A stretch of 64,000 nt of DNA, taken from assembly GCF_932276165.1 (NCBI RefSeq), contig NC_064001.1, positions 7,943,501 to 8,007,500 on the forward strand, given 5' to 3'. The translations under genes were made by a program, and so were the position numbers. The stretch is from Plutella xylostella. Its lineage: Eukaryota; Arthropoda; Insecta; Lepidoptera; Plutellidae. Shown piece by piece: positions 1-11,615 of the stretch (position 1 is the first letter of the stretch; every line of letters begins with the position of its first letter). The notes below the pieces were generated by a model, which was not told the DNA's origin, searched no databases, and was given only the letters and a program-made list of their open reading frames with translations.

Positions 1-1745
1 TCTAAAAACTACTATTCTGTAACTCGCAGAAGCTGTTAGTGCTAGCAAAATAATAAAACAATTAGCTTTTTTGGAGTACGCATGAAATATACTCAATCAA
101 GTGACATGCTAAATCCTAATTTCAAGGCACAAAGTCTGATTATTCGGTAGATAAATATTTAATTTCTTCGTATTTAAATCAAATGGACATGCTATTGACA
201 TCTATAAAATTAAGCAGCTCTGTGTGTTTGTCACCAACACACTGAAAATAATAAGGTAAGTAAGTATTATTTTTTAACCCTGTAACATTTTCCAACAAAA
301 AAAGTGGTTTGTGATACTTTTTCATAATAACTGGTCTACTAGGACTCCAGGAAAATAAAATAAAAATTCCCTGAATTTCAGTTTTCAGGATATAGTATGT
401 GCATTGAAGTGCACATTGCCAGGTTTACTAGGATGAAGAACCAAAAAAGTATGTGCCAAGTTTAGGGTTAAAGTAATAATGATGGCATGGTCACCCTATT
501 CACTGCAAGATATCTCAATGTCTCAGCCCTCGGCTCAGTGAAACTTTGTTTTTGTTTCAGACTTGGCCGATACAGATATCTGAAAGATTTGATCCGCTAC
601 AATAACAGTAATACTGCAGCCGGTGGATTTATTAATATGTGAATAGGAAGGATTAAAATTGAATTTAGTATTAAAGAAGATCAAGTTACGGATGTATTTA
701 TAACGTAATGTTTTTAGAATTCGTTTTCCCGTAATACTTACTTAATTCGAGTAGGTATATCGTGGCTGTACTGAGAAATGCAATTATCTCGAAATTTTGC
801 TTAGAATAAATAAAACAGTACGATGCTAATTAGGTTTCACGCTCTTTCATCAATGAAAATCCTGAAAAATATATTTTGTCGTCATTTAATATTTTTTTGC
901 AGTATATCGACTATATGTCCGAGAAACGAATTGTTTTCATCAATCATTATTATAAATTGAACTAAATAGATAACGAAAATGCTAACGAATATAGCTCTTA
1001 CATTTCATAACACCCCTCACTTTTTTTGGTGTGAGTTAAAAAGAAAGTGTCAACATTTATGAAGCTTGTCGTTTCATGCTGAAATTACTTAAGTTAGTTT
1101 AAATATTTAAACTTGCAGCTGGCACGTGTTAGGTATAAGCGAGTTTAATGGAAGGTGTGTTGTGTGTGTATGTGTATGTGTGTGTATAATGTGTAAGTGT
1201 GAATGTGTTTGTGTGTAACTATTATGGAGATACGATGTCGGCACTTTCGTTTACGGCCCCACTTTGTAATTACCCCTTTAAGATGTTGATTTATGTACAA
1301 TTTGGTGGCTTCAGTGGATGATGCCTGCTAGATAATGATTTTATAATGACTTTCAGCGTAGTCAACCTATACGAAGTTATAACTAACTGTAAGTTATAAT
1401 GTCGCCCACGAGAAAAATATTTATATTATGATGGTAAGTCGTCGTGTAGTTTTGCTTATCAAATTAATCACGGGAAAGTAAGTATGTATAGTTTGTATCC
1501 TAGGCATTGGTACTTATGTAATTATTTATATATTTTAATTTTTCATGATGGTCAGTGTCGATATAAGTACTTTGTGGTCTTGTCCTATTATTATAGACAA
1601 TCCGTGAGTTTGAGATCGAACGGAGAGTCTAGTAGAGGTACAAATTCGCATTTACACGCCACTTCTCGAACAGTATAAAGATTGTTCAAGCTAAATTATT
1701 TAGCAACCTTACAAAAGTAAAAAGAGAAAACAAATGACAACACTC
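1..1745. other. Intergenic DNA, no gene seen
   Basis: AT-rich sequence downstream of gene 1. I find no splice-compatible coding segment on either strand. The only structure is an imperfect TG-rich tract at about 1153-1220 and scattered TAAGTA-type repeats. Confidence 0.6.
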
Positions 1746-1763
1746 AAAGTTTTCATTCGTTTC

Positions 1764-1769
1764 TTTATT
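1764..1769 (-). terminator. Candidate poly(A) signal of gene 1
   Basis: Read on the minus strand this is AATAAA, about 810 bases beyond the gene 1 stop codon. The minus-strand sequence just after it (1700-1750) is T-rich, as expected of a downstream element. Transcript data would be needed to prove it, and nearer cryptic signals may be used. Confidence 0.35.
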
Positions 1770-2380
1770 ATCATAAGACAATTACGAAACCAATATATTT
1801 GTACTGATAAAAGAAATGCGGTAAATACGAACAAATGGAACTGAATCATTGGTCCCAAAATAAGTGCCATTTTAAATCACTATCAATACTGTTAACAGCC
1901 ATAAATATAAAGCTAGCAATTAATGTTTAAACATATAAAAAACATTACACTTAAATTGATTCCATAAAGTACAGATGTTTTTAAAAATACGATAAATTAC
2001 GCTTACCTACAATAAAAAGTATACCTAAGCTGACATAAATTGTTCTAAACTAAGATTAAGTAAACAAAGTACAGTAAAACTGTAAAACTTAAGTAAAAGC
2101 TTCCTAAATTATTTATAAAGTCACTCTTTAGGTTTCATTTCAGTGGTAAATTAGCACGCACCTATGTAAAGGTAGGCTGTTGTATAAAACATTCGAAAGA
2201 TTGGAATATAGTCCAATAAGTATAGTGCAACGGGACGGCTTACCACTCAAGGGTCTACAATCTTGACTATTTATGGCTAGCTGTCAATTTACTACGATTA
2301 CTGACAGATTCGCTCCTTATCTAAATCCATAGCCTTCAAACAAATAGCTCTTACAACCACTAGATTTTACATTTGCATTC

Positions 2381-2482
2381 TAAGGCCCCATACAGAAAGA
2401 AGGCCGGCTAAAGCTGCACTGCCAGTTCAAACTATTTCCGAACCAGCGCTGATAAGCGCTTATCTTCTGTATAAGGCATAAA
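2381..2482. repeat. Fold-back element in the gene 1 3' UTR
   Basis: The two ends are imperfect inverted repeats around CCATACAGAA and TTCTGTATAAGG. The right half contains the perfect 14-bp palindrome GATAAGCGCTTATC. It looks like a degraded MITE and would form a hairpin in the gene 1 transcript if the 3' UTR reaches this far. Confidence 0.4.
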
Positions 2483-2579
2483 AACGATTCAAAATTATCA
2501 AACTCTCTTCCACAAATACGTCAAGTCTGCAGCCCCACTGAGGGTTTAATAACATTCTTCTGATCCACTCTCTGAACCA

Positions 2580-2753
2580 CTACGTCATGTCGTTAGAGCT
2601 GTGGACCTTCTTCATAGTGGACAGTTCTTCAGCCTCCTGGATCGTGTCGGGAAGTCTCATGTTCCTCGTCTCTGGTAGCATGAAGACCAAAGTGCTGGAT
2701 ATGAGACACATGGCCCCGAATATCACTGTCGGCATCGACTTGTGGTAGTACGT
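2580..2753 (-). CDS. Gene 1 exon 6 (TM12, C-terminus, stop)
   Basis: Encodes residues 483-539 and a TAG stop. It contains TM12, the family's LPET motif and the cytosolic tail MRLPDTIQEAEEL. The acceptor is TTCCAG, in phase 0. Confidence 0.92.
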   Translation of the reverse strand, partial: TYYHKSMPTVIFGAMCLISSTLVFMLPETRNMRLPDTIQEAEELSTMKKVHSSNDMT

Positions 2754-5700
2754 CTGGAAGTGAGAAGGTTTGGGTTTTTATTGAGGATTTATACACTTGG
2801 ATGGACAGGCCTAGTGTGGGTTGGTGGACAAACCCACAATAGGCCATCGTCGGACTACGCCTAAAACCTTTCCTTTATTGGAAGGATACCCGTACCCCAG
2901 CAGTGAGGACGTGATGGGTTGTAATGATGATGATGACACTTGGATATTGTGACATTTATATTAATTTACGTCAATAACGGTGCCGTGCAGCGGAGATAGG
3001 TAGAGCGCTGTTGACCACCATACCTGTCCATCGCTGGCTACCTACTTTCATGCACTCCAATCCATAGATGATCCATGGGAAACCTTTAAGAGCGAAGCTC
3101 TCTAAAGAAACCTACCAGATCGCTACCTAACTATCATAGACATTTAAGGCGAAGCTCGCTAAAGAAATTAACCAAACCGCTACTCTACTACCTATCATAG
3201 AAGACCTCCTAAGGCGAAGCTCTAAAGCCACTCACCAGCAGCGGCGTCAGCGGCGCCACGAGCGAGCCCACGCGGCCGCTAGTGGAGCACACGCTGATGA
3301 GCGTCTGCCGCATGTTGGTGGGGAACACCTCGCTCACGTAGATGTACACCGAAGAGTACGCCAGCGTCACCGCCCACTTGCCCACCAGGTACAGCGCAGA
3401 GACCACCATACCTGTTAATTGCTGACTATTCAGGATGCGTGGACGACACTCAACGCTCCTCTCATGCACCTCAATCCATAGATTATTCATGGGAAACCTT
3501 TCAGAGTGAAGCTTGCTAAAGAAACCTACTACCATACCTGACAATCGAAGAGGTTTCTTTCATGCAGTCTAATCCATAGATGATCCATGGGAAACCTATA
3601 AGAGTGTAGCTCGCTAAAAGAAACCAACCAGAACGCTACTAGCTATCATAGAAGACGTAGCTCTCCGAAGAAACCTACCAGGTCGCTACTAACTATCATA
3701 GAATATTAAGGCTCAGCTCTCTAAACACACTCACCAGCAGTGGCGTCAGCGGCGCCACGAGCGAGCCCACGCGGCCGCTAGTGGAGCACACGCTGATGAG
3801 CGTCTGCCGCATGTTGGTGGGGAACACCTCGCTCACGTAGATGTACACCGAAGAGTACGCCAGCGTCACCGCCCACTTGCCGACCAGGTAGAGCGCTGTT
3901 GACCACCATTGCGCTATGGGATAAAGGGAGTGATTAGTTATGGGAAGGTAGGAAATTATAGAAGCTAGACCTTAGAGTAACGATATATAAACAAGATGGT
4001 GTTTTTATATCCTACTAATATTATAAAGGCGAAAGTTTGTGAGTATGTGTGTTTGTTTGTTACTTCTTCACGTCAAAACGGCTGAACCGATTTTAATGAT
4101 TTTTTTATGGAGGTAGCTGAAACCCTGGATTACGCATTGGCTTATTTTTATCGCGGAATTCCCACGGGAAAACTTTTTAAGGCGAAGCGAAGCTCGCGGG
4201 AACAGTTGGTACAAAAATAAAGCAAAGAAACTGTCCGCATTTTATTTACTGTACTTACATAGGTACTCTATATATTATTTTGCTGACTGTACAGAGATTC
4301 AGTTTGGTTATTACATCATAATATTTATTAACCATCTAAACTTGACCAGTTCATGCGTTTATTTATGTTTATCTCGCGTATTTGTCTTAACTTGCAGAAT
4401 CTCGTACTACAATTTAAACGATCAGCAAATTCTATTTCGAACTGACGCTGATCTAATGACTTGTTTAGTCGTTATTGTGAGCATTATTTAGACATTTCGT
4501 TATGTAAAGCGTAGTCTTGAATCAACAACATACAATAGAATCATGTACATTGTTTACTAATGTAGACACGTGTAGTCGTTTCACAATTTATATATAACTA
4601 GGACAGGTCTTTAAGCACGAGCGCTTGCTGACTCGGTCATTTATCATATCGAGATGAGATATTGTTGCCAGCAAATTATAAATTGTTTCAATAGATTAGG
4701 AAGAGATAATACCCACAAAGGATTCTATTCCATTCTGTGTGCGAATGCTACATTTGTTCGTATATTTCACACATACAACTATTAATTAATAATAATACTA
4801 ATTTATTTTGATATAAGTTTTGCAGACATCTTCATGATTTATGGTGTAATTACCCAAACATTTAATCCTAAAACGTTAATTTGTGTAAATGTCTTTTGTG
4901 AAAATGAGTTAAATCCATAGGAGTAATAAAAAAATCATCTGCTAAGTAAGTATAATATATATATACCTATACGACCGATGAATTAACTTATTATCTCGTA
5001 TTAATCCTGTAAATCGGTCACTCTACAACGTGGCGTTTGTTTGTTTACATTTTGCACGTGAACATCGTGATCGTAAAGTGAATGGATGAATAGTTCAGCG
5101 ATAAGATTAACATTTTGAGACAGATAAAGAATTTAAAATAGCACGTATTATGATGATTAGTCTTTTGTTATATCTGTATTGTTGTATCTACTCGAACATT
5201 CGACAAGAGTTGTTTCTTTATCTCTCATCTAAAGTATACACATAGCTTAGCGTGGTTTAACTTTTAGGCAATTATATGCTATTGATGTCAGGGAGATTAG
5301 ATTAGTAGGCCATTCCAAACAGATTTCGATACAGAGATTAAGGAAACATTAAATTACCATTAGGTCTTTTTGGAGATTTTTACAATATATCTGACCTTGT
5401 CCATGATATAAAGTATCATCATACGTCATCCATACTTATGAATCGAGGCGGATTTGAAATACCTGCTGTGCATTGTACAAGTACAAGTTTTTTTAACCCT
5501 GTTTTTATTAATGTAGTTTTTAGCACCTACACTTACTTACAGAGGTAATCAACTTAAAAAATTATCAAGAATTGGTTTTGTTTCTGTTAAAAGTAAATAG
5601 TTTAAGCACATAATACACTCACGAGCAATGAAAAAGTTCCACCAGTCATCGAAGTTCAGTCAGTGTCAGTGGAACTTTTTCATTGCTCGTGTTCAATATA

Positions 5701-8700
5701 ATAATTATAGTTATAGAAAAAAAAGAATATCACCGTTAGGCAGAAACGCGAAGAGTAAACTCGTCGCGGCGCACGTCACGAAGGTCACGATCAGTGTGCG
5801 CTTCCTGCCGTACTTGTCCAGCACCACGACCACCACGATGTAAGCCGGGATCTCCACCAGCGTCACCAGCATGAAGCTCACGTACCGGTTCCCGCTCAGG
5901 GACACCGCGTTGATCGACAACCCGTAGTACACCAGCGAACACGTCATCCAGAGAAACGAGCAGATCAACACTCGTTTCCAGATTATACTCGATCGTAGGG
6001 CTAGAGAGAATTGAGATCTTTTGTCCACTCTTTGTGACTCCGCTTTGAGCAGCGGGTCTCCTAACGCTCCTAAATCGAGCTGCTTCGGATCGAGTTTGTT
6101 GATTTTGGCTGCTTTTCGGAGTATGGTGATGGCTTCGTCTTTTCTTCCCTTGCTGAGGAGCCAGCGGGCGCTCTCGTTCATGAACCAGACGTAACCGGCG
6201 GCGATGATGGCCGGAGTGTAGAGGAGTAACACGTAGGTGCGCCAGTTGTCCACAAACCAGGCCAGGACAGCCAGGATCACAACACCGATCACGAAAGTCA
6301 TGTTGCACATGGCTGAGACGAAAACTCGCTGCTTCAGGCTCACTAGCTCCACGGCTGCAAGGAAATGTTTACTGGTTAGTTTGTAACAGTAATTACTCAT
6401 AGGTAAAGAAGAGCAGAGGTCGGCGCCTGTATTCATTTGTTTTAGGTCAGAGTTTTAATAGTCATGTAAACAAAAGCTCTCCAACAAATACTCACAAAGC
6501 ACATACGCCGACGGATACAATCCACCCCCAAACCCAGCCTCCAAGAAGTGCAGCACCAGATACGTGATGTAATCCGGCGCGAAGGCTCGGGCCACTCCGA
6601 AGATGAAGCAGGCGGTGGACGCGAGGCCGACGGCCACCTTCCTGCCGTAGCGGTCGGAGATGGCGCCAGTGAACAACATGGCGGCGAACATTCCCGAGTT
6701 GTGGACCGTGCCCACGAGCGCGCGCCGCCACTCTTGACAACCCAGGTTGAACTGGTGGAGGGAAATAGAATATAGGAGGACGATAGAATTATGAGGAGGA
6801 TAAACCAATTCGCACTAGGCCAGCGTGGTGTACAAAACCCTCCTATCATTGGTAGGAGACCCGTGCCCCAGCAGTGTGATGGGCGTGATGATGACGATGA
6901 TGTTAGAATTAGAGCTATTATAGTTTAGTGGTATGGGATGATGCGGTTGTACATGGGTCAGCAAGGGATATTTTAGTTTGTTTACATAGATTTATGTTCC
7001 TAGCTAACATAACTGCACCATCCTATAAATGTCTATTGAAATTAGTCATGAAAATAACTGAACAGACAAAAATAGAAGGAACAATTAACAATAGGAGGTC
7101 TTATGGCTGTGTGCAATCTTTTACAGGCCACCATCGGGTTAAAGTAAAATGTCATAAAATTAGAGGGCATTGGTAAATATAATTTTCATCTCAAAACGAT
7201 TATGAGAACACTTATTTTGGAATTTAAAAGTGGTTAAATAACACATTTCATGAAATTATGGAATTTATACGAATAATTTCAGTGAGAAGAAAACTAACTA
7301 AGTGTATTTGAGTAAACAAAATAAAAGAAAATAATATTTCCAAAGTGACTAAAATATGGCGATAACAATATTACACGCATGACACACACAAGGCAGGTAT
7401 ATGCATGAAACATGTGCATGATACAGTGCAACTAAAATAAAAGTGACCAACGAATGTCACAGAGTTCATTGACCTTGCCGCAGTTCAGATATACTCAATT
7501 TAATACTTGGCCGTGCTTAGTCATTAAAAAAATAAAATCTTTGTGTCTGTTCAAAAAAAATAGTATTAATGAAAGAGAAAGAGAGAAAGAAAGATACATT
7601 TATTTGACACACTGAGACAGAATAATAAGACAAAAAAAAGAAAAAGAAACAACAACAAAATAAAGAGAATACTTAATACAGAACAAACAAAACAAATAAA
7701 GGTTGCTGTCCAGAGTGTCAAAACGGCACCAGCTCAGCATATGCTGTGGACAGTGAGGCCACAGCGCTGGTTTTCAGCTGGCCCTTGTGTTGACCTCAGT
7801 CACGAACGCGAAGTTGGTATATATATATTAATTATGATGAGTTGTGTTATGTGATAAGATATTAATAATTACATAGGTTATAATTGTGGAAAGAAATAAA
7901 TAAATAGTGGGTGAGACAGTGTTTGTGTAAGGTAGGTAGGTATATAGATATAATGTAATATGTTCAATCTGTATCAAATGTGTAATGCAAGTTCCCACGC
8001 AAAATTTTGAGCTAATTACCAAGTTATTCTATGGCTTCTAGCAGTAGCATCAGAACCTTTTTAAATTAAAGCAGTCTATAATACTGAAATAATAGCCGAT
8101 AGTTGTGTGATTTTATGATCTGCTTCCAGAAGATGAATGGTATTTGGCTTATGATGAAGAAGATCTGATGATAAGGGGGACACCTCCAAGCCTAGGTATA
8201 TATATAGTATTGTGTTCTTAGCTGACAGATGTCACCCGCATCATTCTACACCGCAAATGGTATAATTGAGTAACCAAAGTAACCTATTGATTTTTGAACC
8301 GTTTCGGTTATGAAGAATATGTGTAACAAAAAAGATAACTTGTATTGTACCTACCTCTTTAACAAAAGATTCTCCAGGCTCGTAGACGTAGCTGGTGCAA
8401 GGCACAGTCTTATTTGTATCGAACTCCTCAGGAATACATTGCAGGTTTCCCACATCCTCAACAAGGGGGGTGTATCGCGAACATTTTTCTGGAATGTTCC
8501 GGTCGTGGTCGAAGGGTATAGTGTAGTTGAGCCAGGAGGTGTCGTTGAACCTCTGTTCGCACCCGTTCACTTCGCATCTGAAATGAGAAAATTGATTTTT
8601 GAATCAACGCAATTAGAAAAAAAATAAAGAAAGAAAGTTCATCATTAAAGAACGAAAATGTTGACATATACATTTTGGGAAATCGTCATAGATGCACAGT

Positions 8701-9940
8701 CTACTTAGACTGCTTGTTGCTATGCTGAAAAGAATACATGTATAATATGTATATGTCTTCTTTTCGCTGAAGTTCTAAACTATGTAAATAGGACAAATAG
8801 ATAGAGTTTATTAGAGTTTTAATTCACTACCTTGACTGTTTTATGTTGCATGTTTTTTTCATAATTCAGGGTCATCTGCATTTAACCGATTTATTACAAA
8901 GTTTAATCCAGCCCTCATCCTACCCCACTCTAATTTATAGATAACCTATTTAGCCAAATCAGTAAATGTGCTAATGTCCGTATACCTACTATAAACATTA
9001 GTCTGCGATAAGATATAATTAAAAGCTATCTAAGCTAAGAAATAGGACCTTCACCAACATAATAAGTTGCATTGAAGAATCAAAAAGATAACCAGCGGAT
9101 TATCTACAACCGTAAATATTATTATACGATAGTACGGACTACAAATATGTTGACATTTTGATAACTTTATTATTTACATGCAAACAAAGTATTGAGTAAA
9201 ACTCACGGCATAATAATACCATATAAGTGCAAGCTTTGTTTCGTTTCGTAGAGTCACTGCTGCTCCATCATCAAAATAAATATGGACACAGTATGTACAT
9301 ATAGGTACGTATAGGTACGTATATGGACGTTCACTCAAGATTTAAGCATGAATGGGCTTTAGTCCTTAGATGCCAATAATAAAATATAAATTTCTTAAAC
9401 ATATTTTAATGCACTTTTAACGAAAGCGTCCACCTTTCGGTGCCGTACCTATCGGAACAAACGGATTTTCATAAATGTATGGACGGGAGTGGACACACTT
9501 GTGTGAATTTCTAGACAAAGAATATTGTTGCATACGATGCCGAAAGGTGGCCGTTTACCTTTAAGGCCCTGTTTCCACCAAAGAGGAAAGGAGATGAGAG
9601 GAGATGTGTTTTGAATAACCAAACAGATTTTGTTATTTCCACATCCGCTCCGCTTAGCTTCGGTGGAAATGGATCAAGCAAAAAAAATGAGACATCTCCT
9701 CTCCTCTCCGCTTTGGTGGAAACCAGGCCTAAGGGGAGTATACTTGAGTCTAGTTATTAGCGCACACCATTACCTGTAAAGAGTCTCTCTGGCCTCGAAT
9801 ATGAAGCCGCACTCGAAGAAGGCACTCAGCAGCACCGGGTACAGCAGCAACACGAAGTTCAATATGTTGTATTTGCCGTAAGGACCCAGGCTCTCCAGCA
9901 CCGAGTCCAAATTGATCTCCTTCTTAGAGCCTTCCTCCAT
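2580..9940 (-). CDS. SLC22-type organic cation transporter-like protein (gene 1), 6 exons, 539 aa
   Basis: Plasma-membrane solute carrier of the major facilitator superfamily, SLC22 (organic cation/anion transporter) branch. The substrate cannot be read from sequence. I joined exons 9774-9940, 8355-8577, 6496-6751, 5734-6354, 3735-3913 and 2580-2753. All introns are GT-AG with phases 2, 0, 1, 1, 0, and the sum is exactly 540 codons including the stop, typical for SLC22. TM1 lies at about residues 23-43. The extracellular loop (about 44-135) has six Cys and N-glycosylation sequons at N67 and N73. Later motifs are SDRYGRK at 162-168, NESARWLLSKGR at 275-286, LDKYGRKRTL at 395-404, YIYVSEVFPTNMR at about 446-458 and a C-terminal LPET followed by an acidic tail. 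The start ATG has A at -3 and gives the usual short cytosolic N-terminus. Oddity: a second copy of exon 5 lies at 3236-3411. The next gene upstream (18636-34602) is a paralogue. Confidence 0.93.
2785..2935 (+). repeat. RTE-type LINE 3' end in gene 1 intron 5
   Basis: Contains the ACCCGTACCCCAGCAGTG segment followed by a GATGATGATGA run, the typical tail of RTE-clade LINEs in Lepidoptera. Only the 3' end is present. Confidence 0.6.
2998..3023 (-). pseudogene. Truncated third copy of exon 5
   Basis: About 26 bp match the first bases of exon 5 (CAG|GT then ATGGTGGTCAACAGCGCTCT) and then the match stops. It is the edge of an older or incomplete duplication. Another short echo of the same acceptor (CAG|GTATGGT) lies at about 3531-3541. 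Confidence 0.6.
3024..3734. repeat. Nested local duplications around exon 5
   Basis: Segments containing GATCCATGGGAAACCT or a variant recur at about 3067, 3485 and 3577. GGCGAAGCTC-type segments recur at about 3090, 3148 and 3213. The intron between the two exon 5 copies was itself built by repeated local duplication of exon-plus-intron DNA. Confidence 0.6.
3236..3411 (-). CDS. Duplicate of gene 1 exon 5, possible mutually exclusive exon
   Basis: Over about 150 bp it differs from exon 5 at only a few, mostly synonymous, positions. The two diverge at the upstream end. This copy has acceptor AACAG|GTATGG and would read GMVVSALYLVGKW where exon 5 reads AQWWSTALYLVGKW. It is 176 bp instead of 179 but keeps phase 1 in and phase 0 out with a GTGAGT donor, so either copy alone keeps the frame. 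Using both would shift the last exon out of frame. It may be a real alternative exon, a recent non-functional duplication or an assembly artefact. Confidence 0.6.
3735..3913 (-). CDS. Gene 1 exon 5 (TM10-TM11)
   Basis: Encodes residues 423-482, reading AQWWSTALYLVGKWAVT and then YIYVSEVFPTNMR. The acceptor is CCATAG and the donor CTG|GTGAGT. The phase runs from 1 to 0. A near-identical copy lies 499 bp downstream at 3236-3411. Confidence 0.9.
4010..4210 (+). mobile_element. Non-autonomous Helitron-like element, copy 1
   Basis: Begins TCCTACTAATATTATAAA and carries the internal segments CGGAATTCCCACGGGAAAAC and GGCGAAGCGAAGCTCGCGGG near its 3' end, shared with the copies at 42.6 and 58.3 kb. 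The terminal CTAG is mutated here. It lies in gene 1 intron 4 and has no coding capacity. Confidence 0.6.
5612..5697. mobile_element. Fold-back MITE, family A copy 1
   Basis: Inverted repeats read ACTCACGAGCAATGAAAAAG and its complement, meeting at GTTCCA/TGGAAC, with a TA-rich edge. It lies inside gene 1 intron 4, about 35 bp from the exon 4 donor. The same ends recur at 11758, 35734, 45429, 58498 and 60314. Confidence 0.7.
5734..6354 (-). CDS. Gene 1 exon 4 (TM5-TM9)
   Basis: Encodes residues 216-422 plus one base and is the longest exon. It includes NESARWLLSKGR after TM6, the charged central cytosolic loop, the VYYGLSINAVSL segment and LDKYGRKRTL between TM8 and TM9. The donor is AACG|GTGATA. 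A MITE sits about 35 bp downstream, inside intron 4. Confidence 0.93.
6496..6751 (-). CDS. Gene 1 exon 3 (TM2-TM4)
   Basis: Encodes residues 131-215 plus one base, starting FNLGCQEW. It carries the MFS signature SDRYGRK between TM2 and TM3. The donor is CTTT|GTGAGT. Overlapping open frames on both strands here are shadows of this GC-rich exon. Confidence 0.92.
6790..6910 (+). repeat. RTE-type LINE 3' end in gene 1 intron 2
   Basis: Contains GGAGACCCGTGCCCCAGCAG and a degenerate GATGATGACGATGATG tail. It is a second RTE tail in the same gene, same orientation as the one in intron 5, starting 40 bp from exon 3. Confidence 0.6.
7555..7815 (-). repeat. Probable LINE 3' tail with purine-rich tract
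   Basis: A GA-rich tract (7565-7665) is followed by a GC-richer block ending near 7815. On the minus strand this reads as a short GC-rich segment followed by an AT-rich tail, like a truncated LINE 3' UTR. The family is not identified. Confidence 0.35.
8355..8577 (-). CDS. Gene 1 exon 2 (extracellular loop)
   Basis: Encodes residues 56-130, the large Cys-rich loop between TM1 and TM2, with sequons NDT, NYT and NKT. The acceptor is TTTCAG and the donor GAG|GTAGGT. The phase runs from 2 to 0. Confidence 0.92.
9425..9560. repeat. Imperfect hairpin element in gene 1 intron 1
   Basis: CGTCCACCTTTCGGTGCCG near the left end pairs with GATGCCGAAAGGTGGCCG near the right end. It is a probable small fold-back element lying directly against the next MITE. 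Confidence 0.5.
9561..9732. mobile_element. Fold-back MITE in gene 1 intron 1
   Basis: Arms of about 45 bp start TTAAGGCCCTGTTTCCACCA on the left and TTAGGCCTGGTTTCCACCA on the right complement, and share a GGAGATGAGAGGAGATG-like stretch. The right end is about 40 bp from the exon 1 donor. Confidence 0.7.
9774..9940 (-). CDS. Gene 1 exon 1 (start, TM1)
   Basis: Encodes residues 1-55 plus two bases of codon 56. It begins MEEGSKKEINLDSVLESLG and continues into the hydrophobic TM1. The donor is CAG|GTAATG (phase 2). A fold-back MITE ends about 40 bp inside intron 1. Confidence 0.92.
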
Positions 9941-11250
9941 TCTTCACATACAATACTCGAGATTTCGCTCCAACCGTCGCCGTGACGACAACTTTCACAA
10001 AGTCAGTTCTGTTCAACTCGATCCTGAAAACGGATTCAATTCTTTAAAGTCAGCTTTGCAAAGGAATTTAAAAGGGATTAAAGTTTTTCGGTTTCAGCTG
10101 TAAATAGGATTGGAGGGGTTTTCTTTGAGAACCATTAAGTTGGAAAGTTTTTAGTGCGTGTTAAGAGATTTGAATGGGACTAGAATTATTTAATTCAGAG
10201 CTAGTTCTGACCTTCAATATAGGTACGTACGTATAGAATATTGAATCTAATAATAATTTGTGACTCAACGTTATTGTTTAGCCGTTTAGCCGTAAGTAAT
10301 TATGTACCCTATGTAAATCTAAACTCTTAATAATTATATCTGTTACAATTATTTATATATTCATCATACATCGCATATTGACTAAGCTTGTGGAATATAA
10401 AGTAGGTAAGTACTGATAGGAAAGCTTTAGATGAAACATAGCACAGAATAAAACAATTGCCACATTGTAAAACACACTTGTAATATATTCACCATACAAC
10501 CAAACCACTGACTGTCCTATTGGTTTAATCTACTTATTATTAATTCGTCGAATTGAAACGGTAATGGGTTAATAGACTAAATCATTTAATTAGTCGGCAC
10601 AAAGATCTGCTGTAATGAATATGGTAATTAACCTCTTGATAGAGATCAAATTGCTTCAACTGTTTAGTTCTTATCTGTGAACCATAGCAGTTACTTAAGA
10701 GAAGAAAAAGGTATTTTTAGAACGGTGGTAAGGAAATATGCGATTAATCTATATTATTACAATTATAAACCAGAGAGATAATTTCTTTTTCTCCTACATT
10801 TATTTATTCTCTGACAAATTATGCGTCTATTCGCCTGCTGAAGTCACCGTTTTTGCAGCTCAAGTGCCAAGTAAACCTCGAGTCGGTAGGTACTTTTGCT
10901 CAAACTCAGTTTTTGCCTGTCGGCATTAAAATCTATGGCATAGCAGCTCTCGATCGTATACACATTGTAAAGCTAGACTAACCTCCAGGACCGATCCGAA
11001 ACTTCTTTTTCCGTAAGCTTAAGTGACCCCTTGGGCCTCTGTGACTACGCGGACCGTCTTATCTCATCAAAACCGGTGCAGCCGTTCTAAAGTTGCGAGC
11101 GCCTTTCTTATCAGTGTCGGTGGTTTTAATTTAACTTCTGTAAGGTTAATTAACTAAATCTAACAAAGTTGTGAAATTGACTTTACGCTTCAATATTTAC
11201 AGTTTAAATATCTGCCGGTGAAGTTATAAGATTGCGTATTGATCTCATAT
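9941..11250. other. Upstream region of gene 1, no gene seen
   Basis: This stretch should contain the gene 1 promoter or an upstream untranslated exon. I see no convincing TATA box, initiator or CpG cluster to place either. No coding segment is recognisable. Confidence 0.4.
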
Positions 11251-11265
11251 TTTATGAATAATACA

Positions 11266-11414
11266 CTAAGGGTCTGTTCCACAATGTCTGGTTAGTGGCT
11301 ACCTGACGGATAAAATACATGCTGTCACTTTCTGTTATTATTTTTTAGACAGTGACAGCATGTATTTTATCCGACAGGTAGCGACTAACCAGACATTGTG
11401 GAACAGGGGCTTAG
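11266..11414. mobile_element. Near-perfect fold-back MITE
   Basis: Two arms of about 60 bp start CTAAGGGTCTGTTCCACAAT and the complement of GACATTGTGGAACAGGGGCT. They flank a short AT-rich loop. A 15-bp piece of the arm (ACATTGTGGAACAGG) recurs at about 31236. Confidence 0.75.
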
Positions 11415-11560
11415 TATCGAAATAGTTATAAGGATACCTAATAATAAAATAAAGCATTCAGGTGAAATGCCATAATGGCAATGGTATGGCTAAAGCAGTT
11501 TTTCTAAAAAGTTATGGCAAGTCGCAAGCGCTTCATTGCAAAATTCAAATGATTTATTGC

Positions 11561-11615
11561 ATACAGGGTGTCATTAAATATATAATACACTTTTGTATTT
11601 AATGACACCCTGTAT
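11561..11615. repeat. Small palindromic repeat
   Basis: A perfect 20-bp inverted repeat, ATACAGGGTGTCATTAAATA, is separated by 15 bp. ACAGGGTGT-type termini also occur near 36856, 41795 and 56370. Confidence 0.65.

Larger units (their letters stand above)
1745..2579 (-). other. Probable 3' UTR of gene 1
   Basis: This is the stretch between the gene 1 stop codon and the first good AATAAA. It holds no other coding sequence. A fold-back element occupies 2381-2482. The extent is inferred only from the candidate poly(A) signal. Confidence 0.35.

Noticed and set aside
1368..1380. Exact 13-bp match to one arm of a loxP site (TATACGAAGTTAT)
   Set aside because: No second arm or spacer follows, so it cannot be a recombination site. 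A single 13-bp match is most likely chance.
5736..6308. 190-residue minus-strand frame overlapping gene 1 exon 4
   Set aside because: Shadow frame of the real exon, which carries the SLC22 motifs. The GC-rich coding sequence keeps the other frame open.
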